DNA of 64,000 nt from contig NZ_AUIH01000009.1 in the NCBI RefSeq assembly GCF_000423605.1, positions 1 through 64,000 of the forward strand, read 5' to 3'. Position numbers and translations under genes: made by a program. Below, one piece after another: positions 56,393-64,000 of this stretch (its first letter is position 1; each line of letters opens with the position of its first letter). The notes beneath the pieces were generated by a model. The model searched no databases and had not been told where the DNA came from. It was given only the letters and a program-made list of their open reading frames with translations. This DNA is from Saccharospirillum impatiens DSM 12546. Its GTDB lineage: Bacteria > Pseudomonadota > Gammaproteobacteria > Pseudomonadales > Natronospirillaceae.

Positions 56393-58660
56393 GTGAGTAC
56401 AGCAACCATTTCAGTGAAAAAACGCGGTGGACGAAGCGAACCCCTCGATCTCGACAAAATCCACAAAGTACTGAATTGGGCCGCAGAGGGGCTGGACTCG
56501 GTATCCGTTTCCCAGGTTGAGCTGAAAGCCCAGTTGCAGTTGCACGATGGCATCACCACCTCTGATATTCACGAGACCCTGATCAAGGCAGCCGCCGACC
56601 TGATCAGCGAAGAGTACCCCGACTACCAGTACCTGGCCGCGCGCCTGGCCATTTTCCACCTGCGTAAACGTGCCTACGGCCAGTTTGAACCCCCGTCACT
56701 GCGCCAGCACGTGGAAAAGATGGTCGAAGATGGCCGGTACGATTCGCACCTCTTTACTGACTACAGCGAAGCCGACTACGAGGCAATGGAAGGCTTTCTG
56801 CGCCACGAACGCGATCTGAACTTCTCTTATGCGGCAGTCAAGCAGTTGGAAGGCAAATACCTGGTGCAAAACCGGGTGACGGGTGACATTTATGAATCGC
56901 CTCAGTTTCTCTACATCCTGATCGCGGCCAGCCTGTTTGCCAGCTACCCGAACGCGACCCGACTCGACACCATTCAGAAATTCTATGAAGCGGTATCGAT
57001 GTTCAAGTTATCCCTGCCGACGCCGGTCATGTCTGGCGTGCGCACACCGACCCGTCAGTTCAGCTCCTGTGTACTGATCGAAAGCGATGACAGCCTCGAC
57101 TCCATTAATGCCACCTCTGCGGCCGTCGTCCGTTACGTCAGCCAACGCGCTGGTATCGGTATCAACGCCGGCCGCATTCGGGCTATCGGTTCCCCCATTC
57201 GCAGCGGCGCCGCCTTCCATACGGGTTGCATTCCGTTCTACAAGCACTTTCAGACTGCGGTTAAATGCTGTTCACAGGGCGGCGTACGCGGCGGTGCCGC
57301 GACCTTGTTCTACCCTTTGTGGCACCTGGAAGTAGAAAGCCTGCTGGTGTTGAAAAACAACCGCGGTGTCGAGGAAAACCGGGTACGCCAGTTGGACTAC
57401 GGGGTTCAAATCAACCGGCTGATGTACACCCGTCTGATCAAAAACCAGCCCATTACCCTGTTCAGCCCGTCGGACGTTCCCGGTCTGTATGACGCCTTCT
57501 TTGAAGATCAGGAAAAGTTCGAGCAGCTGTACGCCGAGTACGAGCAACGCGACGACATTCGCAAGCAGCAGATCCCCGCTGTTGAGCTGTTCTCAACTTT
57601 GCTTCAGGAGCGGGCATCCACCGGTCGGATCTACATTCAGAACGTGGACCATTGCAACACCCACGGTGCCTTTGATCCGAAACAGGCGCCGGTGCGTCAA
57701 AGCAACCTGTGCATGGAAATCACCCTGCCCACGAAGCCCTTGCATGACATCAACGACGAGACCGGTGAAATCGCCCTGTGCACACTGGCCGCCTTTAACC
57801 TGGGTGCGATCGAATCGCTCGATGAACTGGAACCGCTGGCCGAGTTGATCGTGCGCGCGCTCGACAGCCTGCTGGATTATCAGGACTACCCGGTCAAGGC
57901 TGCGGAACTGGGTTCCATGAAGCGCCGGACGCTGGGCATTGGCGTGATTAACTACGCCTACTATCTGGCCAAGCACGGCAAACGGTATTCCGATGGGTCC
58001 GCACTGGACCTGACGCACGAAACGTTCGAAGCCATTCAGTACTATCTGCTCAAGGCCTCCAATGTGCTGGCTGAAGAAGTAGGCGCTTGCCCCGGTTTCA
58101 GTGAAACCCAGTATGCCCAGGGCAAATTGCCGATCGATCACTACAAGAAAGACCTCGATAAAGTCTGCAATACCGAATTAAAACTGAACTGGGATGACCT
58201 GCGTGCACGTATCAAGCAACACGGTTTGCGCAACTCGACACTGACGGCACTGATGCCCTCAGAAACCAGCTCACAGATTGCCAACGCCACCAACGGCATA
58301 GAGCCGCCGCGGGGTCTGGTCTCAGTCAAAACGTCGAAAGACGGGGTGATGAAGCAGGTGGTACCTGACATCGCCAATCTGAGAGACCAGTACGACCTGC
58401 TGTGGCAACAGCCGAACAATCTGGGCTACCTGAACCTGGTGGGCGTGATGCAGAAGTTTGTCGACCAGTCGATTTCCGCCAACACCAATTACGACCCGTC
58501 TCGTTTCAACGGCAACAAGGTCCCGATGCAACAACTGATCAACGACCTGCTGACGGCTTACAAGCTCGGTGTTAAAACGCTGTACTACCACAACACCCGC
58601 GACGGTGCCGGCAGTGCCATGGACGATGACGATTGCGCCAGTGGCGCGTGCAAGATCTGA
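56393..58660 (+). CDS. nrdA: Ribonucleoside-diphosphate reductase alpha subunit, class Ia
   Basis: 755 residues from GTG with GGAGG eight bases upstream. ATP cone (residues about 5-95, VKKRGGRSEPLDLDKIH), catalytic barrel with Cys in QFSSCVLIESDDSLDSI (about 227), the finger loop NLCMEITLPTKPL with NxCxE (about 438-450), LTALMPSETSSQIANATNGIEPP (quoted in part LMPSETSSQIANATNGIEP, about 620-640), and the C-terminal redox pair CASGACKI. Reduces NDPs to dNDPs with NrdB. The cone means dATP inhibition is possible. Confidence 0.98.
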   Translation: MSTATISVKKRGGRSEPLDLDKIHKVLNWAAEGLDSVSVSQVELKAQLQLHDGITTSDIHETLIKAAADLISEEYPDYQYLAARLAIFHLRKRAYGQFEPPSLRQHVEKMVEDGRYDSHLFTDYSEADYEAMEGFLRHERDLNFSYAAVKQLEGKYLVQNRVTGDIYESPQFLYILIAASLFASYPNATRLDTIQKFYEAVSMFKLSLPTPVMSGVRTPTRQFSSCVLIESDDSLDSINATSAAVVRYVSQRAGIGINAGRIRAIGSPIRSGAAFHTGCIPFYKHFQTAVKCCSQGGVRGGAATLFYPLWHLEVESLLVLKNNRGVEENRVRQLDYGVQINRLMYTRLIKNQPITLFSPSDVPGLYDAFFEDQEKFEQLYAEYEQRDDIRKQQIPAVELFSTLLQERASTGRIYIQNVDHCNTHGAFDPKQAPVRQSNLCMEITLPTKPLHDINDETGEIALCTLAAFNLGAIESLDELEPLAELIVRALDSLLDYQDYPVKAAELGSMKRRTLGIGVINYAYYLAKHGKRYSDGSALDLTHETFEAIQYYLLKASNVLAEEVGACPGFSETQYAQGKLPIDHYKKDLDKVCNTELKLNWDDLRARIKQHGLRNSTLTALMPSETSSQIANATNGIEPPRGLVSVKTSKDGVMKQVVPDIANLRDQYDLLWQQPNNLGYLNLVGVMQKFVDQSISANTNYDPSRFNGNKVPMQQLINDLLTAYKLGVKTLYYHNTRDGAGSAMDDDDCASGACKI

Positions 58661-58669
58661 GGAGAATGC

Positions 58670-59794
58670 ATGGCTTACCAAACCTTTAACCAGCGCGAGT
58701 TTGATACGTTCAGCCAGCCGATGTTTTTCGGCGAGACGGTGAACGTCGCGCGTTACGATCAGCAGAAGTTCCCGATTTTCGAAAAGCTGATCGAAAAGCA
58801 ACTGTCGTTTTTCTGGCGACCGGAAGAAGTGGACCTTACGCGCGACCGCAAGGACTTTATCGCCCTGCCCGCGCATGAGCAGCACATCTTTCTGAGCAAC
58901 CTGAAATACCAGACGCTGCTCGACAGCGTACAGGGTCGTTCGCCCAATGTGGCACTGCTGCCTCTGGTGTCGTTGCCCGAGCTCGAAACCTGGATCGAAA
59001 CCTGGGCGTTCAGTGAAACCATTCACTCGCGCTCCTATACGCACATCATGCGCAATGTGCTGACCGAGCCGGGCAAGGTGTTCGATGACATCGTACACAA
59101 CCCGGCCATTGTCGAACGCGCAACGACAGTAACGCGGTACTACGACGCGCTGATTGCAGGCACTCAACGCTTTCAGGTTCAATCCGATGAATGGCAGGCC
59201 AGTGCTGAGGGCCAGACCGCATTGCGTGAACTGAAACGGAAGCTGTACTTGACGCTGGCTTCTGTCAACGTACTGGAAGCCATTCGCTTTTACGTCAGCT
59301 TTGCCTGCAGTTTTGCCTTTGCTGAGCGCTCAAGAATGGAAGGCAACGCCAAAATCATTCGCCTGATCGCACGCGATGAAGCCTTGCACCTGACTGGCAC
59401 CCAGCACATGCTGAATCTGATGGCGCGCGGCCACGACGACCCGGTCATGGCCGAGATCGCTGAAGAAGAGCGCGACAACGTCCGCCAGATCTTCATCGAC
59501 GCCGCCCAGCAGGAAAAGGAATGGGCCGCCTACCTGTTCAAAGACGGGTCGATGATTGGTTTGAACACAGACATTCTGGCGCAGTACGTTCAACACATCA
59601 CCGACCAACGCCTGGCAGCCATAGACCTGGAGCCGGCTTTCGGTTCGCCCAAGAACCCGCTGCCATGGATGGATGCCTGGCTGCAAAGCGACCAGGTGCA
59701 GGTCGCTCCTCAGGAAACCGAGATCAGCACCTACCTGGTCGGGGCCTTGCAAAGTGATGTCGATACCGGTGCACTGGAAGACTTCGAGTTGTGA
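58670..59794 (+). CDS. nrdB: Ribonucleoside-diphosphate reductase beta subunit, class Ia
   Basis: 374 residues. Diiron ligands visible in [17 protein letters not shown] (Glu, His about 85-90), [17 protein letters not shown] (Glu/His about 110-120), and [18 protein letters not shown] (Glu/His about 236-240); the radical Tyr lies in the SRSYTHI segment. Supplies the tyrosyl radical to NrdA. GGAG precedes ATG; ten bases from nrdA. Confidence 0.97.
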   Translation: MAYQTFNQREFDTFSQPMFFGETVNVARYDQQKFPIFEKLIEKQLSFFWRPEEVDLTRDRKDFIALPAHEQHIFLSNLKYQTLLDSVQGRSPNVALLPLVSLPELETWIETWAFSETIHSRSYTHIMRNVLTEPGKVFDDIVHNPAIVERATTVTRYYDALIAGTQRFQVQSDEWQASAEGQTALRELKRKLYLTLASVNVLEAIRFYVSFACSFAFAERSRMEGNAKIIRLIARDEALHLTGTQHMLNLMARGHDDPVMAEIAEEERDNVRQIFIDAAQQEKEWAAYLFKDGSMIGLNTDILAQYVQHITDQRLAAIDLEPAFGSPKNPLPWMDAWLQSDQVQVAPQETEISTYLVGALQSDVDTGALEDFEL

Positions 59795-60063
59795 CCAAAG
59801 AGGTCAACCCGAACGCGTCGCAGACGCACCGTATTACCCTGTTTCCCTCGCCAGAGCCAGTGACTGTATTGCAGCAACTGGAAAAACGGGGGTTTCAGGT
59901 GCCTTATCAATGCCGGGAAGGGTATTGCGGCGCGTGCCGCATGGTGTTGATGAAAGGCTCGGTCGACTACGTTCAAGACCCACTCGCCTGGTGTGGTGAC
60001 AGCGAAATCCTGGCCTGCAGCTGCGTCGTCGTCGTGGATGCCACCGTCACTTTCAAAGCCTGA
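59791..60063 (+). CDS. yfaE: 2Fe-2S ferredoxin, YfaE-like
   Basis: 90 residues starting at a GTG that overlaps the nrdB stop (GTGA). Plant-type [2Fe-2S] ligands [13 protein letters not shown] (about 43-55) with the fourth cysteine in LACSCVVV (about 77). In E. coli YfaE helps assemble and repair the NrdB diferric-tyrosyl cofactor, and the overlap with nrdB supports that here. Confidence 0.94.
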   Translation: MTKEVNPNASQTHRITLFPSPEPVTVLQQLEKRGFQVPYQCREGYCGACRMVLMKGSVDYVQDPLAWCGDSEILACSCVVVVDATVTFKA

Positions 60064-60111
60064 AACCCCTGCACAAATGAGAGTGGCAAAGGCCTCAGGT
60101 TCGTTTCTGCT

Positions 60112-61389
60112 TCAGTTAATCAACATCTGAACGCCCGACTCTGTTGCCGGCGCCTTGTCATTGCTTAACTGGGACAGTGGCGCGGTTTTTAACGCTTCCC
60201 GGATCAGCATTCGGCTGGAATGACCGGTTTGCGGAAAACGGCTGTAACCCGCTTTCCAGTTCAGGTTCCAACCCGTTACTTTCAGCACAGTCGCCGCATT
60301 GCCAAGCTTGTCGAAGGTCTGCTTAACGGCTGCGGAGTCAATGGCGTCGTGCACCACAAGGCCAAAAGTACTGTTGGAATAGCGGGCGAGATACACCCCG
60401 CCCGGCACCCGCTTTTGGATCTGTTCCGCCAGTGCATGCAGCCTTTGGCTGAGGGTCTCACTGGCAACACCCGCCGATAGCTCGCGGTAATTCGCCATCT
60501 CCAACATGATCAGTGTAAACGGTGACGCACTGCCCCGGGTTTCAACCAGAGATTCCAGCAAGTGGTGCTCCAACCTTGACCGGTTTGGCAAGCCGGTTGC
60601 TTCATCTTCAAACGCCATTTTCTTGACCCGCTCAGTCTCCTGGCGGCTCCACTCCTCTTCGCTATTGCGTGCTTTGATATCGCTGTAAACCGCTAACAAG
60701 GCGAAAATAATGAATAAAACAGACGCACCCACCACGGGCGTACCGATCGCCGAGCCGGTCAACTGGTTGCTCATAGCCGGCATCGCGCCAGGCGGATAAA
60801 TAACAGCCACCATGCCGCTGTAGTGCATGCCACAAATAGCAGCCCCCATAACCAGCGCGGCAATCCCCTGAAAGCCAACCGCCTGACGCCCGACCAAACG
60901 CTGGGTATACCGGCAAATCGCCAGGGCCGCGCCTGAAGCACCCACTGCAATTACAATCGAAAGGGTAAACCAAACAGGGTCGTAACTGACCGATGGGGTG
61001 ATGCGCATCGCAGCCATACCCAAGTAATGCATCACAGCAATACCCAGCCCCATCACCAAACTGCCGAGCAAGAGAACGCCCACGCCAGCGACCGACTTAC
61101 TGATCAGAAACAGAGCCAGGCCAGATGCCAGGACGGCGGCGACCCAGGAGACGACGGTCATCGTCAGGTCGTAGGTCATGGGCATGTCCATCTGGTACGC
61201 CCCCATGCCAATAAAATGCATGCTCCAGACCCCCAGGCCCATCGACAAAGAACCCAGTATGAGCCAGACCTTGCGCTTGGTGCCTTCGACCCGGGTTAAC
61301 TGGGTACCAAAATACAGGGCGCAATAAGACGCCAGAATAGCCACCAGATAGGACAAACTGACCAGCGAAATATCGTAACTACCTTCCAT
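60112..61389 (-). CDS. MHYT-domain membrane protein with degenerate GGDEF domain
   Basis: 425 residues from the ATG preceded by GAGGTGAG; the frame extends to 61467 without a better start. Seven spans carry three MHYT-type repeats: MHFIGMGAY, MHYLGMAAM and MHYSGMVAV, proposed to bind a metal and sense oxygen, CO or NO. Residues about 260-400 follow the GGDEF fold (ATGLPNRSRLEHHL), but the active site reads RYSNSTFGLVV instead of RxGGDEF, so it cannot make cyclic di-GMP. No EAL domain follows. It may be a GTP or ligand-binding scaffold. Confidence 0.9.
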   Translation of the reverse strand: MEGSYDISLVSLSYLVAILASYCALYFGTQLTRVEGTKRKVWLILGSLSMGLGVWSMHFIGMGAYQMDMPMTYDLTMTVVSWVAAVLASGLALFLISKSVAGVGVLLLGSLVMGLGIAVMHYLGMAAMRITPSVSYDPVWFTLSIVIAVGASGAALAICRYTQRLVGRQAVGFQGIAALVMGAAICGMHYSGMVAVIYPPGAMPAMSNQLTGSAIGTPVVGASVLFIIFALLAVYSDIKARNSEEEWSRQETERVKKMAFEDEATGLPNRSRLEHHLLESLVETRGSASPFTLIMLEMANYRELSAGVASETLSQRLHALAEQIQKRVPGGVYLARYSNSTFGLVVHDAIDSAAVKQTFDKLGNAATVLKVTGWNLNWKAGYSRFPQTGHSSRMLIREALKTAPLSQLSNDKAPATESGVQMLIN

Positions 61390-61598
61390 GCTCACCTCGA
61401 ACAGCGAAATCGACATTGGTTTAATGCTCAACATCGATACTACGCGAGAAAGTGTGATTTGGATCACACTCCGCGCGTGAATCGCCTAACGAATGGCCTG
61501 CTTTGACTGGAACGATCATTCCCACAGATGGGATGGTGAGGCGCAAACTGGCAAGTGCTCTGGGAAGGGTGTTCAGAGGTTATTAGGCAGTCATCAAT

Positions 61599-61626
61599 GT
61601 TACCGGAACATCCATGTTCCGGTAAC
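61599..61626. repeat. Perfect 13-bp palindrome
   Basis: GTTACCGGAACAT, two bases, then its exact complement. It lies between the end of the lipoprotein gene and the start of the MHYT gene. It could be a terminator for the first (no T-run on that strand) or an operator for the second. Confidence 0.7.
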
Positions 61627-61660
61627 AAACGACTTACAGTCAACGAATGTCGGCAGCTCC

Positions 61661-63439
61661 CTAGATGTCTGAATACAGTGCGGCTTGTTCGGCGTAGTCC
61701 TGGTAGGCCGGAATCGCTATTGCAGCCAGAATACCAATGACGGCCACGCCGCCCATCGAGCCCTGCAAGGGATCAAAGGGGTGCGTTTCGTAGCCATAGG
61801 TTGCTTGTAGGGTGTCGCCCCGGTAGGTAATCGACAAACTGGCTCTGGACTGCTCGGGCAGTTGAGCAACAGGCGCCACGGGAAACGCCAGCATATCAAT
61901 TTCGGTGTTGAGCATGTGCGCCAGCGTTTGCAAACCTTCCAGATAATAGTGGTAGTTGGTTTGTATCAAGGAATCGAACTGGCCAATAAACTGAGTGGTC
62001 GGTTGATCCGAATGTTGCTGACTCCAGTCGGCCAGTGAGACCCCGGGCGCTGCTTGTTGGCGGGCCAGCAGTACCTGTGGAACGGTGGCGAAATACCAGA
62101 TGCCGTCCTGCTCAATATACCAGCCCCGGGAATCCTGACTGCGGTGGAACCAGTCCGACATTGCTGGCATGCCCGGGTCCAGCCAAAGTTTTGAAAATGG
62201 CAATTGCAAACGACTCATGGTGCCGGCCGGTGTGGAGAATGCCGTTGTTTCGGTATAACCGAGATAACGAAGGTCATCCAACACGCTGGCAAACGCTTCG
62301 GCATCTGAGGGCTCCAGCGCCAGATAGCTGCCGGCATCGTCAGCAATAACACTGAACCGGCCAGCCAGTCCGGCGGCAAGCGAGGTCCAACTGACGCCTG
62401 TCTTGGCGGTCAGCTGATTCAGGTCACGTACTGACCAGTCGGATGCGGATGCCAGCCGGCGCACCCAGTCCTCATCCGGTATGACGGTGGTAAAGTAATG
62501 GTCGGGCTCTCCCAGACTCTTGACCTGGGTTGCAGGGTTGTCCGGCAGCGACAGATCCCACAGCGGCCCATTCGTGCCTCGCACCAACACAGTTGTCTGG
62601 CCCTGACCGTTCCGGGACCCCATGGCCAGTGCCAATTCCTGAGTATTCATCAACCCCAGTGTATCCAGTTCACTGACTTGCGATGCGGGCAGAAACGTCT
62701 CAACTTGGGGAAGGACAGCGGCCGTGTTCGCCCACAGATAAAGCCCGTAACGGCTGTCTTCCAACGCGGCCTGTCGCTTGAGAGCGGGATGCTCGGGGTT
62801 GGCCACTGCACCCAGTTGCGCCAGCGATTGCGCACTGCTGGCAAAGCCAGCTGATAGCGTAAAACGACGAGTTTGGGGGTCGAACTGATAATAGCCGGGC
62901 ACGACACCGAAACTCAGTCGACCAGGCTCGCTTTGGGTGGCCGGTGCCAATTGGCGCACGCCCGATTGCCCCTGAAGCAACGTGCCGAGTTGTTGTTCAA
63001 ACGCCGCCCGGGAATCAAAATCCAGGCGCGCTGTCAGTTGTAACTCCGCACCGGTAACAGCGGTGCCTTGCGGCAGACGCACGGCCAGTTCGAGTGGCGA
63101 CCGCAACCGGTCCAGCAGCAGACCGGCAGTTGCGCCCTCTGCCCCAAGAGGTGCCAGTTGTTGGCGCAGGGCGTCGAGCAAGGTCGTCACCGCGGCCCGG
63201 TTCGCATCCGTCGCCAACAGATCACCCATGGCATTGTTTTTAGGTGCGGTTATCCAGGCACTGGGGCTGGGCACGCGAGCATAGGTAATGACATCAGCAT
63301 CCAGAGTGTCAATCAGGCTGGCTGGTTCAGCCAGGGAATCCGGCCAGTTGATCCGGGCCTGTGATTGAGTTGAAAGGTTACTGCAACCGCTTAGCACGAA
63401 CGCGCCAATCAGAGTAAACACACAAAAAAAACGAGTCAC
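61661..63439 (-). CDS. Lipoprotein with C-terminal pilin-like hydrophobic helix
   Basis: 592 residues. Signal peptide with lipobox LSGC (Cys about 19), then a long soluble periplasmic region of unknown fold (about 25-545) with several Ala/Leu-rich alpha/beta repeats. The extreme C-terminus (about 560-592) reads GVAVIGILAAIAIPAYQDY and then AEQAALYSDI, which closely copies the N-terminal helix of type IV pilins (IGILAAIAIPAYQDY). That segment would be a second membrane anchor or a pilus-system docking helix. I do not recognise the family. Confidence 0.78.
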   Translation of the reverse strand: MTRFFCVFTLIGAFVLSGCSNLSTQSQARINWPDSLAEPASLIDTLDADVITYARVPSPSAWITAPKNNAMGDLLATDANRAAVTTLLDALRQQLAPLGAEGATAGLLLDRLRSPLELAVRLPQGTAVTGAELQLTARLDFDSRAAFEQQLGTLLQGQSGVRQLAPATQSEPGRLSFGVVPGYYQFDPQTRRFTLSAGFASSAQSLAQLGAVANPEHPALKRQAALEDSRYGLYLWANTAAVLPQVETFLPASQVSELDTLGLMNTQELALAMGSRNGQGQTTVLVRGTNGPLWDLSLPDNPATQVKSLGEPDHYFTTVIPDEDWVRRLASASDWSVRDLNQLTAKTGVSWTSLAAGLAGRFSVIADDAGSYLALEPSDAEAFASVLDDLRYLGYTETTAFSTPAGTMSRLQLPFSKLWLDPGMPAMSDWFHRSQDSRGWYIEQDGIWYFATVPQVLLARQQAAPGVSLADWSQQHSDQPTTQFIGQFDSLIQTNYHYYLEGLQTLAHMLNTEIDMLAFPVAPVAQLPEQSRASLSITYRGDTLQATYGYETHPFDPLQGSMGGVAVIGILAAIAIPAYQDYAEQAALYSDI

Positions 63440-63510
63440 TGAGTCAATCCTTATCGTCAGGGTCGGGGGTAATTAAGGGTTGAGAATAGCGGGATCTGAC
63501 AACAGAGAAA

Positions 63511-63539
63511 AGGGATGACTCAACTCGCAGGTCATCCCT
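63511..63539 (-). terminator. Terminator of the gene at 63566
   Basis: AGGGATGAC / GTCATCCCT stem with an 11-base loop; on the minus strand it is followed by TTTTCTCTGTT. Confidence 0.7.
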
Positions 63540-63565
63540 ACTGTATGAAGGGCTCGCTCACCCCA

Positions 63566-63997
63566 TCAGTGATTGGATTCATGATACAGGTCAAGCGCCT
63601 GAAACGGCTGGTTCAGCCGATCGACATCGATGCTGTCCAGGTCTTCCAACGTTGCATCCTCGGTCAGACGTGACGCCGCCAACGGCAGCTCGACCGTAAA
63701 CTGCACACCGCGCACATCAAGCGGCGTAAACTGTATGCCGCAGTGTTTGCGTGCCAGACTGATATCCAGCACCCACGCTGGGTTATCCGGCTGCTGAGGG
63801 TCTAGCCAGTTAATACTGCGCAGCGACGTGTCGAGCACCTTTATCTGAGGCTGATGAGCATCCGCCGACGATACTTCAACCGAGCGCAAGGGTTGCTCAA
63901 ACGACCAGTTCAGTGTCTTTTCGGTATCGGTTACACCGTGTCGCTGGCACACCGGCAAGTCGTCTTCAATCTGAACGGTAAACGAATCGGTATGCAC
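63566..63997 (-). CDS. Hypothetical protein (start near window edge)
   Basis: 143 residues counted from a GTG at 63997, three bases from the window end, so the true start may lie outside. Soluble, acidic, no signal peptide in view, one likely beta-rich region (RGVQFTVELPL). No family recognised. Followed by its own terminator, then the lipoprotein gene in the same direction. Confidence 0.6.
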   Translation of the reverse strand: MHTDSFTVQIEDDLPVCQRHGVTDTEKTLNWSFEQPLRSVEVSSADAHQPQIKVLDTSLRSINWLDPQQPDNPAWVLDISLARKHCGIQFTPLDVRGVQFTVELPLAASRLTEDATLEDLDSIDVDRLNQPFQALDLYHESNH

Positions 63998-64000
63998 ATC

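Noticed and set aside
58322-59182. Minus-strand frame of 286 residues opposite nrdA/nrdB
   Set aside because: Antisense shadow of two essential genes with clear catalytic motifs.
60112-61389. Active diguanylate cyclase
   Set aside because: The catalytic motif is replaced by SNSTF, so cyclase activity is not expected.

Overview
The window reads as chromosome of a free-living, probably aquatic, gammaproteobacterium. The protein families, the queA-tgt-yajC-secD-secF order, class Ia nrdAB with a YfaE-type ferredoxin, a monofunctional hisB, ntrBC and an orphan type VI secretion (T6SS) vgrG all fit that. The genus cannot be fixed from the sequence; an Oceanospirillales/Saccharospirillaceae-like bacterium is my inference.

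Layout. 1-354: 3' end of an IS1380-like insertion sequence. 400-10,266 (all minus): accessory T6SS cassette, read as vgrG, a periplasmic leucine-rich-repeat (LRR) protein, a 1450-residue membrane-segment protein (candidate effector), and a second LRR paralogue. The cassette lies between the IS remnant and the 3' end of a tRNA-Leu(CAA) gene, an island-like setting. 10,744-18,721: pyrC (minus), then queA-tgt, yajC-secD-secF and trpS. 18,757-24,710: small membrane protein, glycosyltransferase, aconitase, small hypothetical, Dps. 24,996-29,181: acyltransferase, then a cobalamin riboswitch with btuB and a tonB-like gene carrying a 13-unit hexanucleotide repeat. 29,408-33,496 (minus): leuS-lptE-holA. 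33,776-39,680: PLP deaminase/desulfhydrase, methyltransferase, hybrid histidine kinase, polytopic membrane protein. 39,747-43,955 (minus): argG, then ntrB-ntrC with a sigma-54 promoter and an NtrC palindrome. 44,304-47,447: large TPR-GGDEF protein. 47,410-51,279: PanM-like GNAT protein and hisB-hisH-hisA-hisF. 51,432-55,192: TAXI-type TRAP transporter behind a consensus sigma-54 promoter. 55,205-55,954: Mn2+ (yybP-ykoY) riboswitch and a TMEM165/UPF0016 exporter. 56,047-60,063: nrdA-nrdB-yfaE with NrdR-like boxes and a hairpin-rich leader. 60,112-63,997 (minus): MHYT protein with a dead GGDEF domain, a lipoprotein ending in a pilin-like helix, and an unknown protein.

Most of the window is housekeeping. 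The unusual parts are: (1) the VgrG/LRR/membrane-toxin cassette, with two LRR paralogues around one toxin-like gene and an apparent one-base frameshift in one LRR gene; (2) two intergenic loci, one of them inside the his operon, each holding two oppositely oriented hairpin elements with a conserved core and divergent but self-complementary arms; (3) a terminator placed between the TAXI binding-protein gene and its membrane components, which also changes the likely start of the DUF1850 gene; (4) the structured nrdAB leader; (5) a lipoprotein with a type IV pilin-like C-terminal helix.
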